Shown here piece after piece: positions 31,001 through 41,506 of a DNA stretch of 64,000 bases (position 1 is the stretch's first letter; every line of letters starts with the position of its first letter). The position numbers and the translations under genes are program-made. This DNA is from Ascidia mentula (taxonomy: Eukaryota; Chordata; Ascidiacea; Phlebobranchia; Ascidiidae). Location: NCBI GenBank assembly GCA_947561715.1, contig OX387197.1:26004266-26068265 (forward strand), given 5' to 3'. A model generated the notes under the pieces. The model was not told the origin of the DNA and made no database searches. It saw nothing but the letters and a program-made list of their open reading frames with translations.

Positions 31001-34000
31001 TTTTTTTTGCTAAAGTAACTGTGGTTGAGATTGGTGACTTTGTGGTGGCATGTAACACAGAAAATATTGTGACCGCCTCAATTACAATTCCGTTTAGTAG
31101 GCTTCGCTTGTCCGGGACGTTTCGTGGGCAACCTTCAGTTTGACTGAATTGAAGCTCGCGCGAGTCTGATGCTAATCTAGAACGAAATCGCTCACAGATC
31201 GATAACCTTAACATCTTTGTCCACCGTGTTCGTGAAATTAGCGAAAATCTCGCCGGGTCTTCATACTTTCCGATATCCAATAACCGGCAATACTGTGGTA
31301 ATCCTAATGAAAGTTCTTGACTTTCTCTTTTTGTGCTTCCGTGAATACAAACCAGGGATGGGCGAACTTATTGTAAACTCGCATTCCAGAAATAGGTTGG
31401 CCACTGGGTCACGTGAGTAAAAGTGCACAAACAGTTTTGACGCAAGTTCATGAACTGCCCCCTTTACAATAATTCACAACAATTTAGTGTAAACGTTGCA
31501 ACCGTAAAAAAACAGGCAATGAAAAATTGAATTTAACTGTTGTATAAACACCGTTCTAAAGCGCCATTAGATTATGCCAACTCCTGGCGGACCAGACTTA
31601 ATAATATAAGAGACCAGATTGGTCCGCGGACCGTAGCTTACCCCTCTATGCTATAGACGCATGAAATATTGCTGTGTTCAGGTCGTTGGACGTCTATGGA
31701 GGAGAGCAAGCTTGACTTTGCTGTTCACGCCGTCACCAACACCAGCTTAGGCGAATCTGTTACTGACGGTGTTTCCTGGCCCCTGGTCGCAGAAATTGTA
31801 AGTATTTGATCACATAATCAGCTTTACGGTAGACCTACACTATAGCTAAAAACCACCTGTGCTTATCTCTATATAAATGCCACCAGTTTTGTCATTTAAA
31901 ACCTATTATAAGTTAAATAATTAAATATACGTGATCGGAAGGCAAGGGACTGGAATTTTGCCGGTTTTCACAAAGTTCAATTCTTTTCACATTAAATGGA
32001 TTTCTTTCGAATACTTTTACACCATTTTCTTTGCACTTTAGTTTAGGTTTTTGTTTAAATCACGTTGTTGGAAATTTTAATTACTCCGCAAATGCAGAAA
32101 GAACAACTGACTTAGAATAAACCGAATGTAACAGTGAGCTGCACGACTATGAACTGATATTAACTTCCTCAGGTGAAAACACGCACTGAGAAGCAATGCC
32201 GGACTAAGTGGTTAAATTACTTGAACTGGAAGCGAATGCAGGGAGACCCGTGGACGAAGAACGATGACAAACTTCTGGTGGCAAAGTACGTGTATTGGTT
32301 GAGACGATTTTGTTATGATTTAGAGGCAATACTTTATTGTAACTGGTGTATTGACCACGGATGTACTACCAGCCTTATGGTAATCACTGCTTTACATTAT
32401 GGCAAAAAAAAACATTTTCAAGCGCTTGTGTCGAAAACGCGTATACGTTTCCTCAGAAAGGTTTTGATCGTTCGTCCCTTTTATGTGAAAATTTATGTAC
32501 GAGATATTTGTTCGCAGAATATCTGATACCGACGTTGGAGCAGAGAATGAGGTGGATTGGTCGGGCATGTGTGGGGATTGGAAAAGCGCACGATCCCCAC
32601 AGTGGCTTCGACTCAAGTGGAACGGATTAAAAAAGTTGATACCGGAAAACGAGGAAAATTTCACTTTTAAAGGTAAGTTACAGTCAGTTCAAGAATTTCT
32701 TGTTGGTTGCTATATAACGTATACAAATTGACGCTGATTAAATTTTGTTGGGGTTCTGTCTTGCTACGTCGCATTTAGAACGAAGCAATAGAAAATCTTT
32801 AAATCCGTGATCTAATCTGTATGTAGCTTGTGTGTTGGTTTTGCATCGAAATTTAAAACGTAATAACTTGACGTCATCGTTTTATGTCCATCAGAGACTG
32901 TGACGTATCTTAAAAATCACTTCTCCACCTCGAACGCAACCAGAACATGGGAAAAAACGAAAAAACCTTCCTCCGATCGTCTGAAGCAAATCCACGGAAA
33001 GCAACACAAAATTAGTGCCGCAGATTTGCGTAAGTTCGAGATTTGCATCAAGATGGATGGCCAACTTTATGTTTTCTAAATTATTGCTGAATGCTGCCGG
33101 GCATGTTTTCTTGTTGCAATACGGATACTGATGAAGGCTGCTGCATCGAAACGTCGATACAATAAAATTTATGTTTTCCGTCACAATCCCTAATGCACAA
33201 GAAAAAATGGATGCAAACAGATTCCGCACAGTTTTAGATTTTTTCACTTTTATTTCAATTCCTTGCATCCCACACGGTCCGATAAACGCGCATTGGTTTT
33301 AAAACGTAAAAATGTAGCATCTTCTTTGATAAAACTTCGCACGAAAAAAGCACATCCCTGTTTAACAAAATATACACGTTAAAAAGTACAGACAAAAACG
33401 TGTTTCAATTTTCGAATTGATTTACAAGAAAGATTAATTCCTTTGCGCTTTGTGGTCTGGATGGCACGCAAACATGTTCTACTGATTGTAAGCTTGCAAT
33501 AAACCTTGACCAACAACTTGGGTGATTTTGAGTTAATTTAACCGTGAAATTGTACAGGAGCACTTCGTAGCAATGGAGTCCACATTCTGAGCAAAGAGGA
33601 ACTTGAACAAGACGACAGTGGGAACATCACCACCAGCGTGATCAGCCAATCGGAAGACACTACGTCAGCGCCACTCTTCATACAAACCAACGACCCCGAC
33701 CACTTGGTGTCGCAAGAGCTCCTTGAATCGTCCACGAATGTGGGGAGTCCCCATGACAGATTTCGTCTTCTCACGGTAAATTATGACGTCACGTCGTGTG
33801 TTTTCAAATTAACGGCGGTTTGTGGAACTCCATATGCGACCCATGTGTATTATGTGTATTGTCCGAGTCGGGAGAGAATTTGTGTTTTACTGGGTATTGA
33901 AACGCAATGAAATGTTGGGTTTGGAAATAAGACCAGGCCTACTTGCACGTAGCTTGTTGTTAATTGATATTTGCACTCAAGTCTGCTACGTCGGCTGCTT

Positions 34001-36360
34001 TCTGTTCAACAATTTCCTGTTGTTTATACAACATGTCGCTATTTAAATTAAGCTTAGGGTCCAGTCATTCCACCTTCTATTTAAAATTTTGGCGACAAAA
34101 AACAGCCCAATTCCTTCATTCGTTGATGATGTTTTAATTCAATGATTTTCTAAACAACTTGTGTGTGTTTCAGGATGCAAACGACGGGAGCAACAAACCT
34201 CAATTTAACGAATGTGAGTCTTTGTTGTAGAAAATTGTTCATTGGAAACCATCATTGATGTCACTGAAATTCTTTCAGTTTGTGTCTGTCATTAATTAAA
34301 TTTTGATAACTGTCGTCTGACTTATTCAACCGTTGGCTAACTTTATAAAATGGCCGGATAGTTTGGAAACACACGTTGAGAAATGAAGAACTCCAACTAA
34401 ATAATTATGACTACATGATTAGATCATTTTATTTTCCTTTCTATTCGGCAGCTCTCATATGCGATGGAGGTGGGAGCCAACTTCCTCTTGGAACTTACAG
34501 AATTACCTCCACCTCATCCGATGGAATTTACATCATACAAGCGGCAGATACATCGTCCAGTGACGTAAGTACAATACATACAGTGTGTAGGATACAGGTC
34601 GGTAATGTTAAGAGTGAATATCCCGGGTCAAATCAGTAGCGGTTTAATTGACTTTTCTGCTTGGCCATGTGTTGACCTTCACACGTCCTCGTGCAAACAA
34701 AGTTGTTCTTATGTTCCAATAAGGACGCCTAAACATTCGTAGGTATGTAAAAACTTAATTTGACTTTCAACGTTTAGTGTTTACGTCATCTCAGATTATT
34801 TTGTTGCCATGTTTTAAATAAATTTTTTAACAAGCAACCACATATTAATTATGGCCGTCGAACTTATCCCACGGAAGCAGAATTTCTGTTCTTACTGAAA
34901 ACTTAGATATTCTTCGTTTACTCTGGGCTTAAGAAATATAATAAGGAAACCAGTCGATACCGTGAACACTTTGCTTGAACCACACAAAAACCACAACCTT
35001 GCCGCAATTTATCTCGACTAAATCTGCAAATTCCTCACCAACAGGAAGTGACGTTAACGACTGATGACGATCGTTCCATAAACATCACACTTCCATCAGA
35101 AGTACTTAACACTATGCTCAAGCTCGACAGCTCCAAACTTGCCACTGACGTAACCGAAGTGACGTCATCATGCACTGGTAGTGACGTGGCATTCGACGCG
35201 AACGTGGATTCAGGTAATTCATATCAGCATGTTACCATTGTTCCTCAACTATTTAAACTATAAGTGATAGTGAACAAGGTGGTTCAAAATAATTCAGCAA
35301 TTACATGTTTATGCCAAAAAACTTTTCGCCATGTTTCATCGGTATCTGCAGTGACGTCATATGTAATGACGTATATATTTTTCCAGTTTATTTAACGTCT
35401 TCAGACATTCCGGTGTTAGGAAGTGTGGCTCATGACGTCACAATCGGATCTCCTGGTCACAACGATTCAAACTCGTGTTGTTTACAAGAGGAATTAAGCC
35501 CGCTTGCAGGTTGGTCAATTTTACACGTTGTTATCCTATGTTAAAGTGGCTGCCCGTGTACAGTTTACCTCATACAGTAAACCCCGGTTTAACCTCGTTC
35601 TGATTTGGAATCCTTTCTGCCCAAGACATCCTTGTGACTTGCAGACGAAAATTCACAAGTGTTGGCAACGTTTCGCACTACTTACAGTAAGCGCTGGAGG
35701 ATACACCAGACAATTGACTATGACGTCATACGGGCATTGATAATTGGGGTTATTTTGTCAATGGAGTGATTGCCATGTTATTTCCTCGCGTCTTTCCTCC
35801 CAACAATGCTGTTCACGCCTTGCGTTAGTTATTTTCTACAGTCGAATTCGTTACCTAATATGAATTATACGGTTTCACAAACACATCCGGTAAACTGCAC
35901 TTACGTCTGTTGTGTGACACACCAGTGCAGTAATAACCAATATATACATGGGTACAAGGTTTTTTAGTTTACGTTTGTGCGATTGCGGCAATCGAATTAG
36001 GATGCAAAGCAAGCAGCTACAAATCATTTGCTTTCCCAATTTGATCCGAATTCAGAATCTGAAATAATTAAGCCGGTTTACCCTAAAAAAATGTTGTAAA
36101 TCCAGCCAAATTAGGCAAATATCCGGATTAGCCGAATTTAGTAAATTTGTTGTGTTAGCTTCTTGCGACATTACGACTAAAAGTGTTCATAAAACTTATA
36201 GATCTTCCACTTATAATTGTATTTGGTCTCACGGGTTTGTTGAATTAAACGTCTTATGAAGGTTTCTAGGGTGGCCTTGGTTATTGTAAGGTTACCATGT
36301 ATTATTATTTCATGTAGCTGAAAAGTAAATTCTGTTTTTTGTGCAGAAAACCTCCTGTGA
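28055..36360 (+). CDS. DMTF1: Cyclin-D-binding Myb-like transcription factor 1
   Basis: Nineteen coding exons join in phase into 796 residues; human DMTF1 has 760. Exons 1-6 (28055-29788) encode an acidic, Ser/Thr-rich N-terminus with a lysine-rich patch ([12 protein letters not shown]). Exons 7-12 (29946-32672) encode the Myb-like repeats with signature segments [76 protein letters not shown] and [17 protein letters not shown]. Exons 13-19 (32895-36360) form a Ser/Thr/Asp-rich C-terminus ending SPLAENLL. DMTF1 is a nuclear DNA-binding protein that in mammals activates ARF and binds D-type cyclins. The start is the first ATG of exon 1, preceded by an acceptor-like site. The right-hand tandem duplication begins inside exon 8, three bases after its start, so most of the gene is copied downstream. 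Confidence 0.96.
33110..33170 (+). repeat. Hammerhead-like repeat fragment in a DMTF1 intron, unit 1
   Basis: CTGATGAAGGCTGCTGCATCGAAACGTC has the CTGATGA and GAAACGT boxes with a shortened middle. The unit-2 counterpart keeps a longer hairpin (GGC...GCC). The flanks do not form a convincing helix I, so this is a worn repeat copy, not a likely active ribozyme. Confidence 0.4.
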
Positions 36361-37468
36361 CGTGTCGGGGAAAACCCTTTCTCCAGTTTCTCAAGTTTAC
36401 CTTCTCCTCATCGTGACGTAACTACTTCCCGAAGCGTCAGTGTGCTTTGTGATGCAATAATGTCAATTGTTTTTTCAATTATTTGTTTGTTTTTTGTCAT
36501 CCTTGAACAAAAGGATATTTGTGCGCCCGTACATTGACGTAATAATTAAGGATTCGAACTTGGCGAATTGTTTTGCTTCAAAGTCTGTAAAAGTTGTGAA
36601 CGTTTTCAAACAATATCAAAGCCGTCCATCACAGTAAGTTAACCGAGTTTGTTCGTTTGGCTGCAGCCTCCAATCTGGAATATTTCCTCCACGTCTTTCC
36701 TCCCAACAAACGTTTTCGGTTTCTTTGAAAGTAACAAAGTTTGTTATCCCAATGAACAATGGGTGTACTGTGACGTAATAATGACGCGCATAAGTTTGCA
36801 GTATCAGGCCAGGAAGCTGAACAAAGAGCTAGTATATGACAGCAAAGCTTTTTGATGCGATGCAGTACAATGCCTGGTGTTGAGAGGTTTATAACGTTAG
36901 TTAAAGTGATTTTTTACTATATGCTGTAAGACTGAACTGGATTAATTAAATTGCTTTTCCAATACAGATTAAATTAATAGATGTCAGGGTATTATTGCCA
37001 AGCATAATGCTAATCTATATTTATGTAAAAAGCATTTAATGTAGATTTTCGATTCAATTAGTTTTCTATCGTGGTGCAGTTACATTAAATAAAAAGTGTC
37101 GTTTCCACCAAGTTCAGATTTGGGTCTAAATAATAAAGTTAAACCACCTCAAAACAAAGCAATAAACAATTCGCAAATGTACGAGACGGAATAATTTTGT
37201 TGGTTTCCTCTACGGATAGCCATGGATGTGGTGGTAATTTCATAGATGCCGGGGCGCTGTGAAATGAAAACTCATAAAGTTGTATGACAGAATAATCTTG
37301 CTGATGGCCGATGACTTGCACTATACAAAATTTTCGAAATACAAAATAAAGACGGTCTGACGATCCTAATTTCCAAACACCCACTCATTTTGCACAATTT
37401 CTGATCCGACATAATTTTTTTTTTGCAAAACTCTACTATCGACATTTTGTTTTGCAGCATTACAAAGT
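36361..37468. promoter_or_regulatory. DMTF1 3' flank and lectin-receptor upstream region, unit 1
   Basis: It holds the 3' untranslated region of DMTF1 and the upstream region of the lectin gene. The part at 36700-36908 is clearly related to 42668-42890 upstream of the MRH gene; both contain AATGGGTGTACTGT, ACGTAATAATGACGCGC and TGTTGAGAGGTTTATA. A TTTTGCAG site ends 11 bases before the lectin ATG, so either a 5' untranslated exon lies upstream, perhaps in the shared block, or a spliced leader is added there. Confidence 0.6.
36700..36908 (+). repeat. Shared 5' module of the two receptor genes (lectin copy, unit 1)
   Basis: It aligns with 42668-42890 at about 70 % by eye, in the same orientation and in each case upstream of a receptor start codon (about 560 and 190 bases before the ATG). 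Conserved parts include a CRE-like ACGTAATAATGACG. Its unit-2 copy is at about 53530-53735. Confidence 0.65.
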
Positions 37469-39348
37469 ATGAATTTACTTTTCGTGTTGTACTTAACACT
37501 ACTGCCTGTTGTCTTCTCCCAAACTTGGCACAAGCATGGAACAAGTGAATATTTGATTGGGTCAAGAGCGGATAAAGTCAACAGCTCTTCTGAAGCAGAA
37601 ACTGCATGTCAAGGATGGAATGCTCATGTAGCCAACGTCAAAACAAACGATACTTTTCATTTTTTAGTGGCTAAGATTGGAAATCTCACTGGCAAGTCTT
37701 TTGTCTGGAGTAAACTCACAATTGTAATGCAAACTAATCACTATTTCTTTTAATGTATTGAATAACTCTGGTTTGTAATGCTATGATATCAATTACGTGG
37801 ATCAGTATACTGATATAGTCCATACAGGTTGTGAGATTCAAAACTGCTTTAAATCATATGTGTACGGTTAAACTAATGTTGTCAAAGTAATCAAGTATTG
37901 TCATTTCTTTGAAGAACGACCCTACTCCTATTTCATTGGAGCGAAACGAAATGGGAGTACAAACAACTTTAAGTGGACAGATGGATCTAGAGTTGATAAT
38001 CCACAGTGGAGGGTGTGGAGGTTTGGGGGTAGGACATTCAGTGAACCAAACAACGACGGTGGACATGAAGATTGTGTGACAATGGGTTGGAGATGGGAAC
38101 CCGGAGACTTGAGGTGGATGGATTATCCATGCGACCAACCGGCTCGATACATTTGTGAAAGGCGGTCAGGTTAGATACTTTGGGTCAAAAACCATAGCCG
38201 AGGAAATGACATAGAAACTTACAACTTGTGAATAGATAGTTTTTCTGCAAATAAACACTGTTTTCCTGATGACATGTTGTTGCAGCAACGACATCGACCA
38301 CGACGGTTAACACTGCAGCGTTAAGAACAAGTACAACAACAACAACATCCAAGCACGCCAAAGGAAGTACCACGTCTGTTGGGATAGAGTTATCCAGCGG
38401 TACCAACGAATTGACCAAGAAAACAACCGTACTGATTACCACGACCGGTAAACCAACAGACATAGTTGTAACAGTCTTATGCACTAGCACAATAAGTATT
38501 TATAAATACTGTTGAATATACCCAATTAATTTAAACTTTTCATAAACTACACCCAAAAACAGTGTTTAATTTCCAACCAATATTGTAGCATCCAACAGCA
38601 CCAACTTATCAGCTATCATTGGTTGGACGCTGGCTTGCATTGCAGTGATTGCCCTAATTTGCATGGTTGGATATCATGTGATGAAGCAAAGACGAAAAAC
38701 AAGGCGAGATCAAAAATTGTTGTTTGTTTATTATCTGAAGAGTAAACACTGTTTTTAGGGATGTTGGATTGGAAAATCCCACCGAAGTCACATTTGCAGC
38801 AGCGGCAGGTGAGTGAACAGTCTACGGTGACCAACGCTTTATTTGCATGTTATATAATTTTTTGTTAATTTGGACGCATTATCAAACGGCGATGATCTCG
38901 ATAGTCTATTATTTAATACACAAGTTATTCTGTTCCCCATCAGAAGTCGATTTGGATAATCAATTCTTTAGTCTGCTGTGTCTGCGATGTTTTTAGACAG
39001 CCTGTAAACATGCGTTTTTATTCTTTGTCGAGGTTGACTTTACAAGCCGAGTGCACTAAAAAATACACGTCACCAGAAAATCATCAACTCATCAACTTGA
39101 AATTATGTTTTGTGTTTTTGATTTAATCACTTCTTGTCTCAACATCTGTAGATAACGGACAACCAGACGATGCGTACATTTTGCCACAAGCCATCCCATT
39201 GACCAATAACCAACCAGCACGGCAGAACCATCCTTCTAACCAACACCAACCAAACCCTGACATCAACCATTACGAAACCACGCAAGATCCTCAATACGTG
39301 AATATTAAAACTACTGATGGGAATTCAGAATACATGAATTTCAAGTAA
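37469..39348 (+). CDS. Type I C-type lectin receptor with Y-x-N signalling tail, unit 1
   Basis: Six exons (37469-37691, 37915-38169, 38286-38447, 38589-38703, 38759-38808, 39152-39348) give 333 residues. Order: signal peptide (MNLLFVLYLTLLPVVFSQ), C-type lectin domain at about 20-159, Thr-rich stalk, one membrane helix (IIGWTLACIAVIALICMVGY), basic stop-transfer (KQRRKTR), tail. The domain has the four core cysteines, an EPN motif (mannose-type calcium site) and WMD where WND is usual. The tail has YILP, YETT, YVNI and YMNF; the last two are Y-x-N, the context bound by Grb2-family SH2 domains when phosphorylated, so a signalling role at the cell surface is likely. Ligand unknown. Introns 1 and 4 need GC donors (GCAAGT, GCGAGA); the lectin frame across intron 1 excludes a GT site. 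The 55-base intron 4, if retained, ends the protein early without the tyrosines. Confidence 0.9.
38942..38996 (+). other. Possible alternative terminal exon of the lectin receptor, unit 1
   Basis: An acceptor-like CCCCATCAG is followed in phase 1 by EVDLDNQFFSLLCLRCF and a stop. In unit 2 the corresponding stretch stays open longer, through FNQPVNMRFYSLSRLT. If used, it would replace the tyrosine tail. The unequal ends in the two units argue against strong constraint. Confidence 0.25.
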
Positions 39349-40907
39349 AGTTCCAGAAAACGAAAAACAATTATCACTGCATACTTTCAAAGTTTTAATT
39401 ATGTTTGTTGATTCTAATTAAATCATGATTAAAGGGCTTCGATCCTAATAAGTCTCATCAGTGCAGCTATGTTGTGACTTTGAACGACCTTGTCAGCTAA
39501 ATAGATGACATAGACATTATTGGCTCAATTGCTTGTACTTGTCTTGAAATGTTGGTATTGTGTTTTTATGATGTAGTTGATTTTTTAATGTAAGCCTTGC
39601 ATTGCTGCATTGCGTCGAACTACTTCCTTATGGGAAGTTCCTCCTGCCAACGTCGTCATCAATTAAGTAAAGCTTGATTGTTACGTAGGAGCCGTGCAGC
39701 TTCCCGAACTAATACTCACGCGGTTCTTATGATTGGTATTTACTCACTGCAGCACGAATATCAACTTAGCCATTGTGCCTTGATCCACTACACGTTGATA
39801 AACAAAGATTTGCTCTGTTTGTTGTGTACGAGTGAAGTGCAAGAATAAAAATGTATTTGGGATTTGGGATTTGTGATGCAAGAACTCGTTTGAAGCAGAT
39901 CTTGACCTACTTACGATTAATTTCAGGACAATCACGTATTTCTTTACCCTGCCAGGCCTGTTTAGTTTTATTTATTTTCTGTTTAGTTGACGAAGAAATG
40001 TAATAATCCAGTAATAGACCAAATCAACTCGGAAAACCGTCCTCCGGATTAAACTCATGCGACTGTTGTGCATCTTTGGTCATCGTGATTCATTTGCTGA
40101 GTTGAGCAATGGCTTTCATTTCCTATGCAGATACTCGATATGGTAACTGTGTTATGTGTGGAGTTCTGTGCGATCGACGCAAAATATGGCCCACATTTGC
40201 GTTACATTTAGTTCTGGTTGCTTTTTTTTGCTCAATCGCGCTTGAGAATATTAAAACCAAAGCCATTGTAATCACGCTTTCTACGCATTTCCAAGTTGTG
40301 ATGCCCAGCAAAACGACATAGGAAAAAAAGAACTAATTTCCAGTTTAGGTCAATTTCACAAAGGACAATTTAGTAGGAAATACTTGCTGAGCTGGTGGCA
40401 GGTGACAAAATTGTAACCAGTAGAAGCAACGACATTATAGTTGTGTTATAACCCATGTATATAGATAACTTATGCAACCAAATTAGCTACGTAAATAAAC
40501 TTAAATTAAACACAGGTAGTTCCTTCGCAAAAATGAAATAGGGTCAAATTAAATACAGGTATTTTTATTTGCAAATTAGTAATGCAAAATTGCGCAAACA
40601 ATTCCATGAATTGCGCAATCAACGCTGGAAAACTTGGTCTATTTTGTTTGTTTGTCGAAATGCAACCACAGAAAAAGCAAACAAGAACGGGTTTCTGGTG
40701 GAATACGTTTACGCGGAGGAAGTGCGGTTCACCAATCGTGCGAAACAATGGCAAAGAGCGTGTTAATTTTGCAGTGAGGGCTAAGGAGTCATTTCCAGCC
40801 GTGTACTTTACGTTAAAATTAGTTTGATGAATTGCTTTGTCACTTTGAACAACCTGGAATAAATTATCCATATCAGCTTTAATCTATTGCCTTTTTGCAA
40901 TTGTTAG
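39349..40907. other. Lectin-receptor 3' flank and spacer, unit 1
   Basis: I see no gene. From about 40569 the sequence becomes related to the MRH gene region at 43218, which marks the start of an internal paralogous block. Confidence 0.5.
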
Positions 40908-41032
40908 GTAGTCAAAAAACCCAACATGAAAGGACACACCAACCAACCAACGAGCAGTTTCAACAACCACATTACGTGAACTCTCCAAGAACCGTGCACT
41001 ACCAAAACGACACTGATTATGTTAACTTTTAA
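40908..41032 (+). pseudogene. Orphan Y-x-N tail exon, unit 1
   Basis: A complete copy of the last MRH-receptor exon, preceded by the same TTGTTAG acceptor and open to its stop. It encodes SQKTQHERTHQPTNEQ followed by YVNS, YQND and YVNF ends. No MRH exon stands in front of it. It accepts phase 1, which is the phase leaving exon 5 of the lectin gene 2.1 kb upstream, so a lectin transcript could in principle splice to it instead of its own tail. Otherwise it is a relic of an older duplicate. Confidence 0.7.
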
Positions 41033-41256
41033 TTAGATAAGGTTTCCATTGCACTCGGTTGAATAGTCGTATAAACCTGCCATAGTCAAAGTGTCATAAT
41101 TTGAGCCTCCCAAAATACAAAACATTACAGAAATAGCTGGTGTTTCAAAATAGAATCCTCCAATAATTTTTGTGTTGTTTTTCCAAAATTTATGCAACTA
41201 AAGTGACCTTTGTATGGCCTTGGTTGGTATTTGAAATGAGAATTGTAACCCCCTAA

Positions 41257-41495
41257 GCTGCTGCGCTTCGATGTTGTTGTCACGTGACATGCCTCCGGCT
41301 TGTTGCTCGTTGTTGCTGCTGCTGTTTCCCTTTTGCCTGCTCAGTCCTTTATTACCCCGACGCTTTTCTTGCATGCGCTCATTGTAGTACTGATGATGAA
41401 CCCAGTTAGTGTTCGAAACGTTTACTAATGATTAACATCATTTTAGCTTTGGCTTTCATTTTCAAAGTTATCAACTCCAAATATTTTGCACCCAA
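41257..41495 (+). mobile_element. Short Penelope-like/retroposon insertion with hammerhead motif, unit 1
   Basis: The 239 bases are flanked by a perfect 11-base target repeat, GTAACCCCCTA, at 41246 and 41496. The related site at 46620 has a similar sequence once and no insertion, which confirms the ends. It contains CTGATGA, a hairpin (GAAC loop GTTC) and GAAACGTT, bracketed by TAGTA and TACTA. That is the type I hammerhead order with the minimal ACGT helix III known from Penelope-like retroelements. The minus strand keeps a 50-codon open stretch (YYNERMQEKRRGNKG). Confidence 0.65.
41385..41427 (+). ncRNA. Candidate minimal hammerhead ribozyme, unit 1
   Basis: Helix I TAGTA/TACTA pairs at 5 of 5. 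The core boxes CTGATGA and GAAA are intact, helix II is GAAC/GTTC around a 9-base loop, and helix III is the two-pair ACGT form seen in Penelope-like elements, followed by T as the cleavage base. One unpaired T sits between CTGATGA and helix II, which departs from the strict consensus. Such minimal forms usually act as dimers. Activity is not shown. Confidence 0.5.
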
Positions 41496-41506
41496 GTAAC
41501 CCCCTA

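Noticed and set aside
30990-31280. Minus-strand open frames inside DMTF1 (also 33538-33774, 47809-48099)
   Set aside because: They are antisense to DMTF1 introns or exons, with no start, splice or family support.
39425-39475. Minus-strand CTGATGA...GAAG that resembles a hammerhead
   Set aside because: The second core box is GAAG instead of GAAA and helix II does not pair beyond two bases, in either unit.
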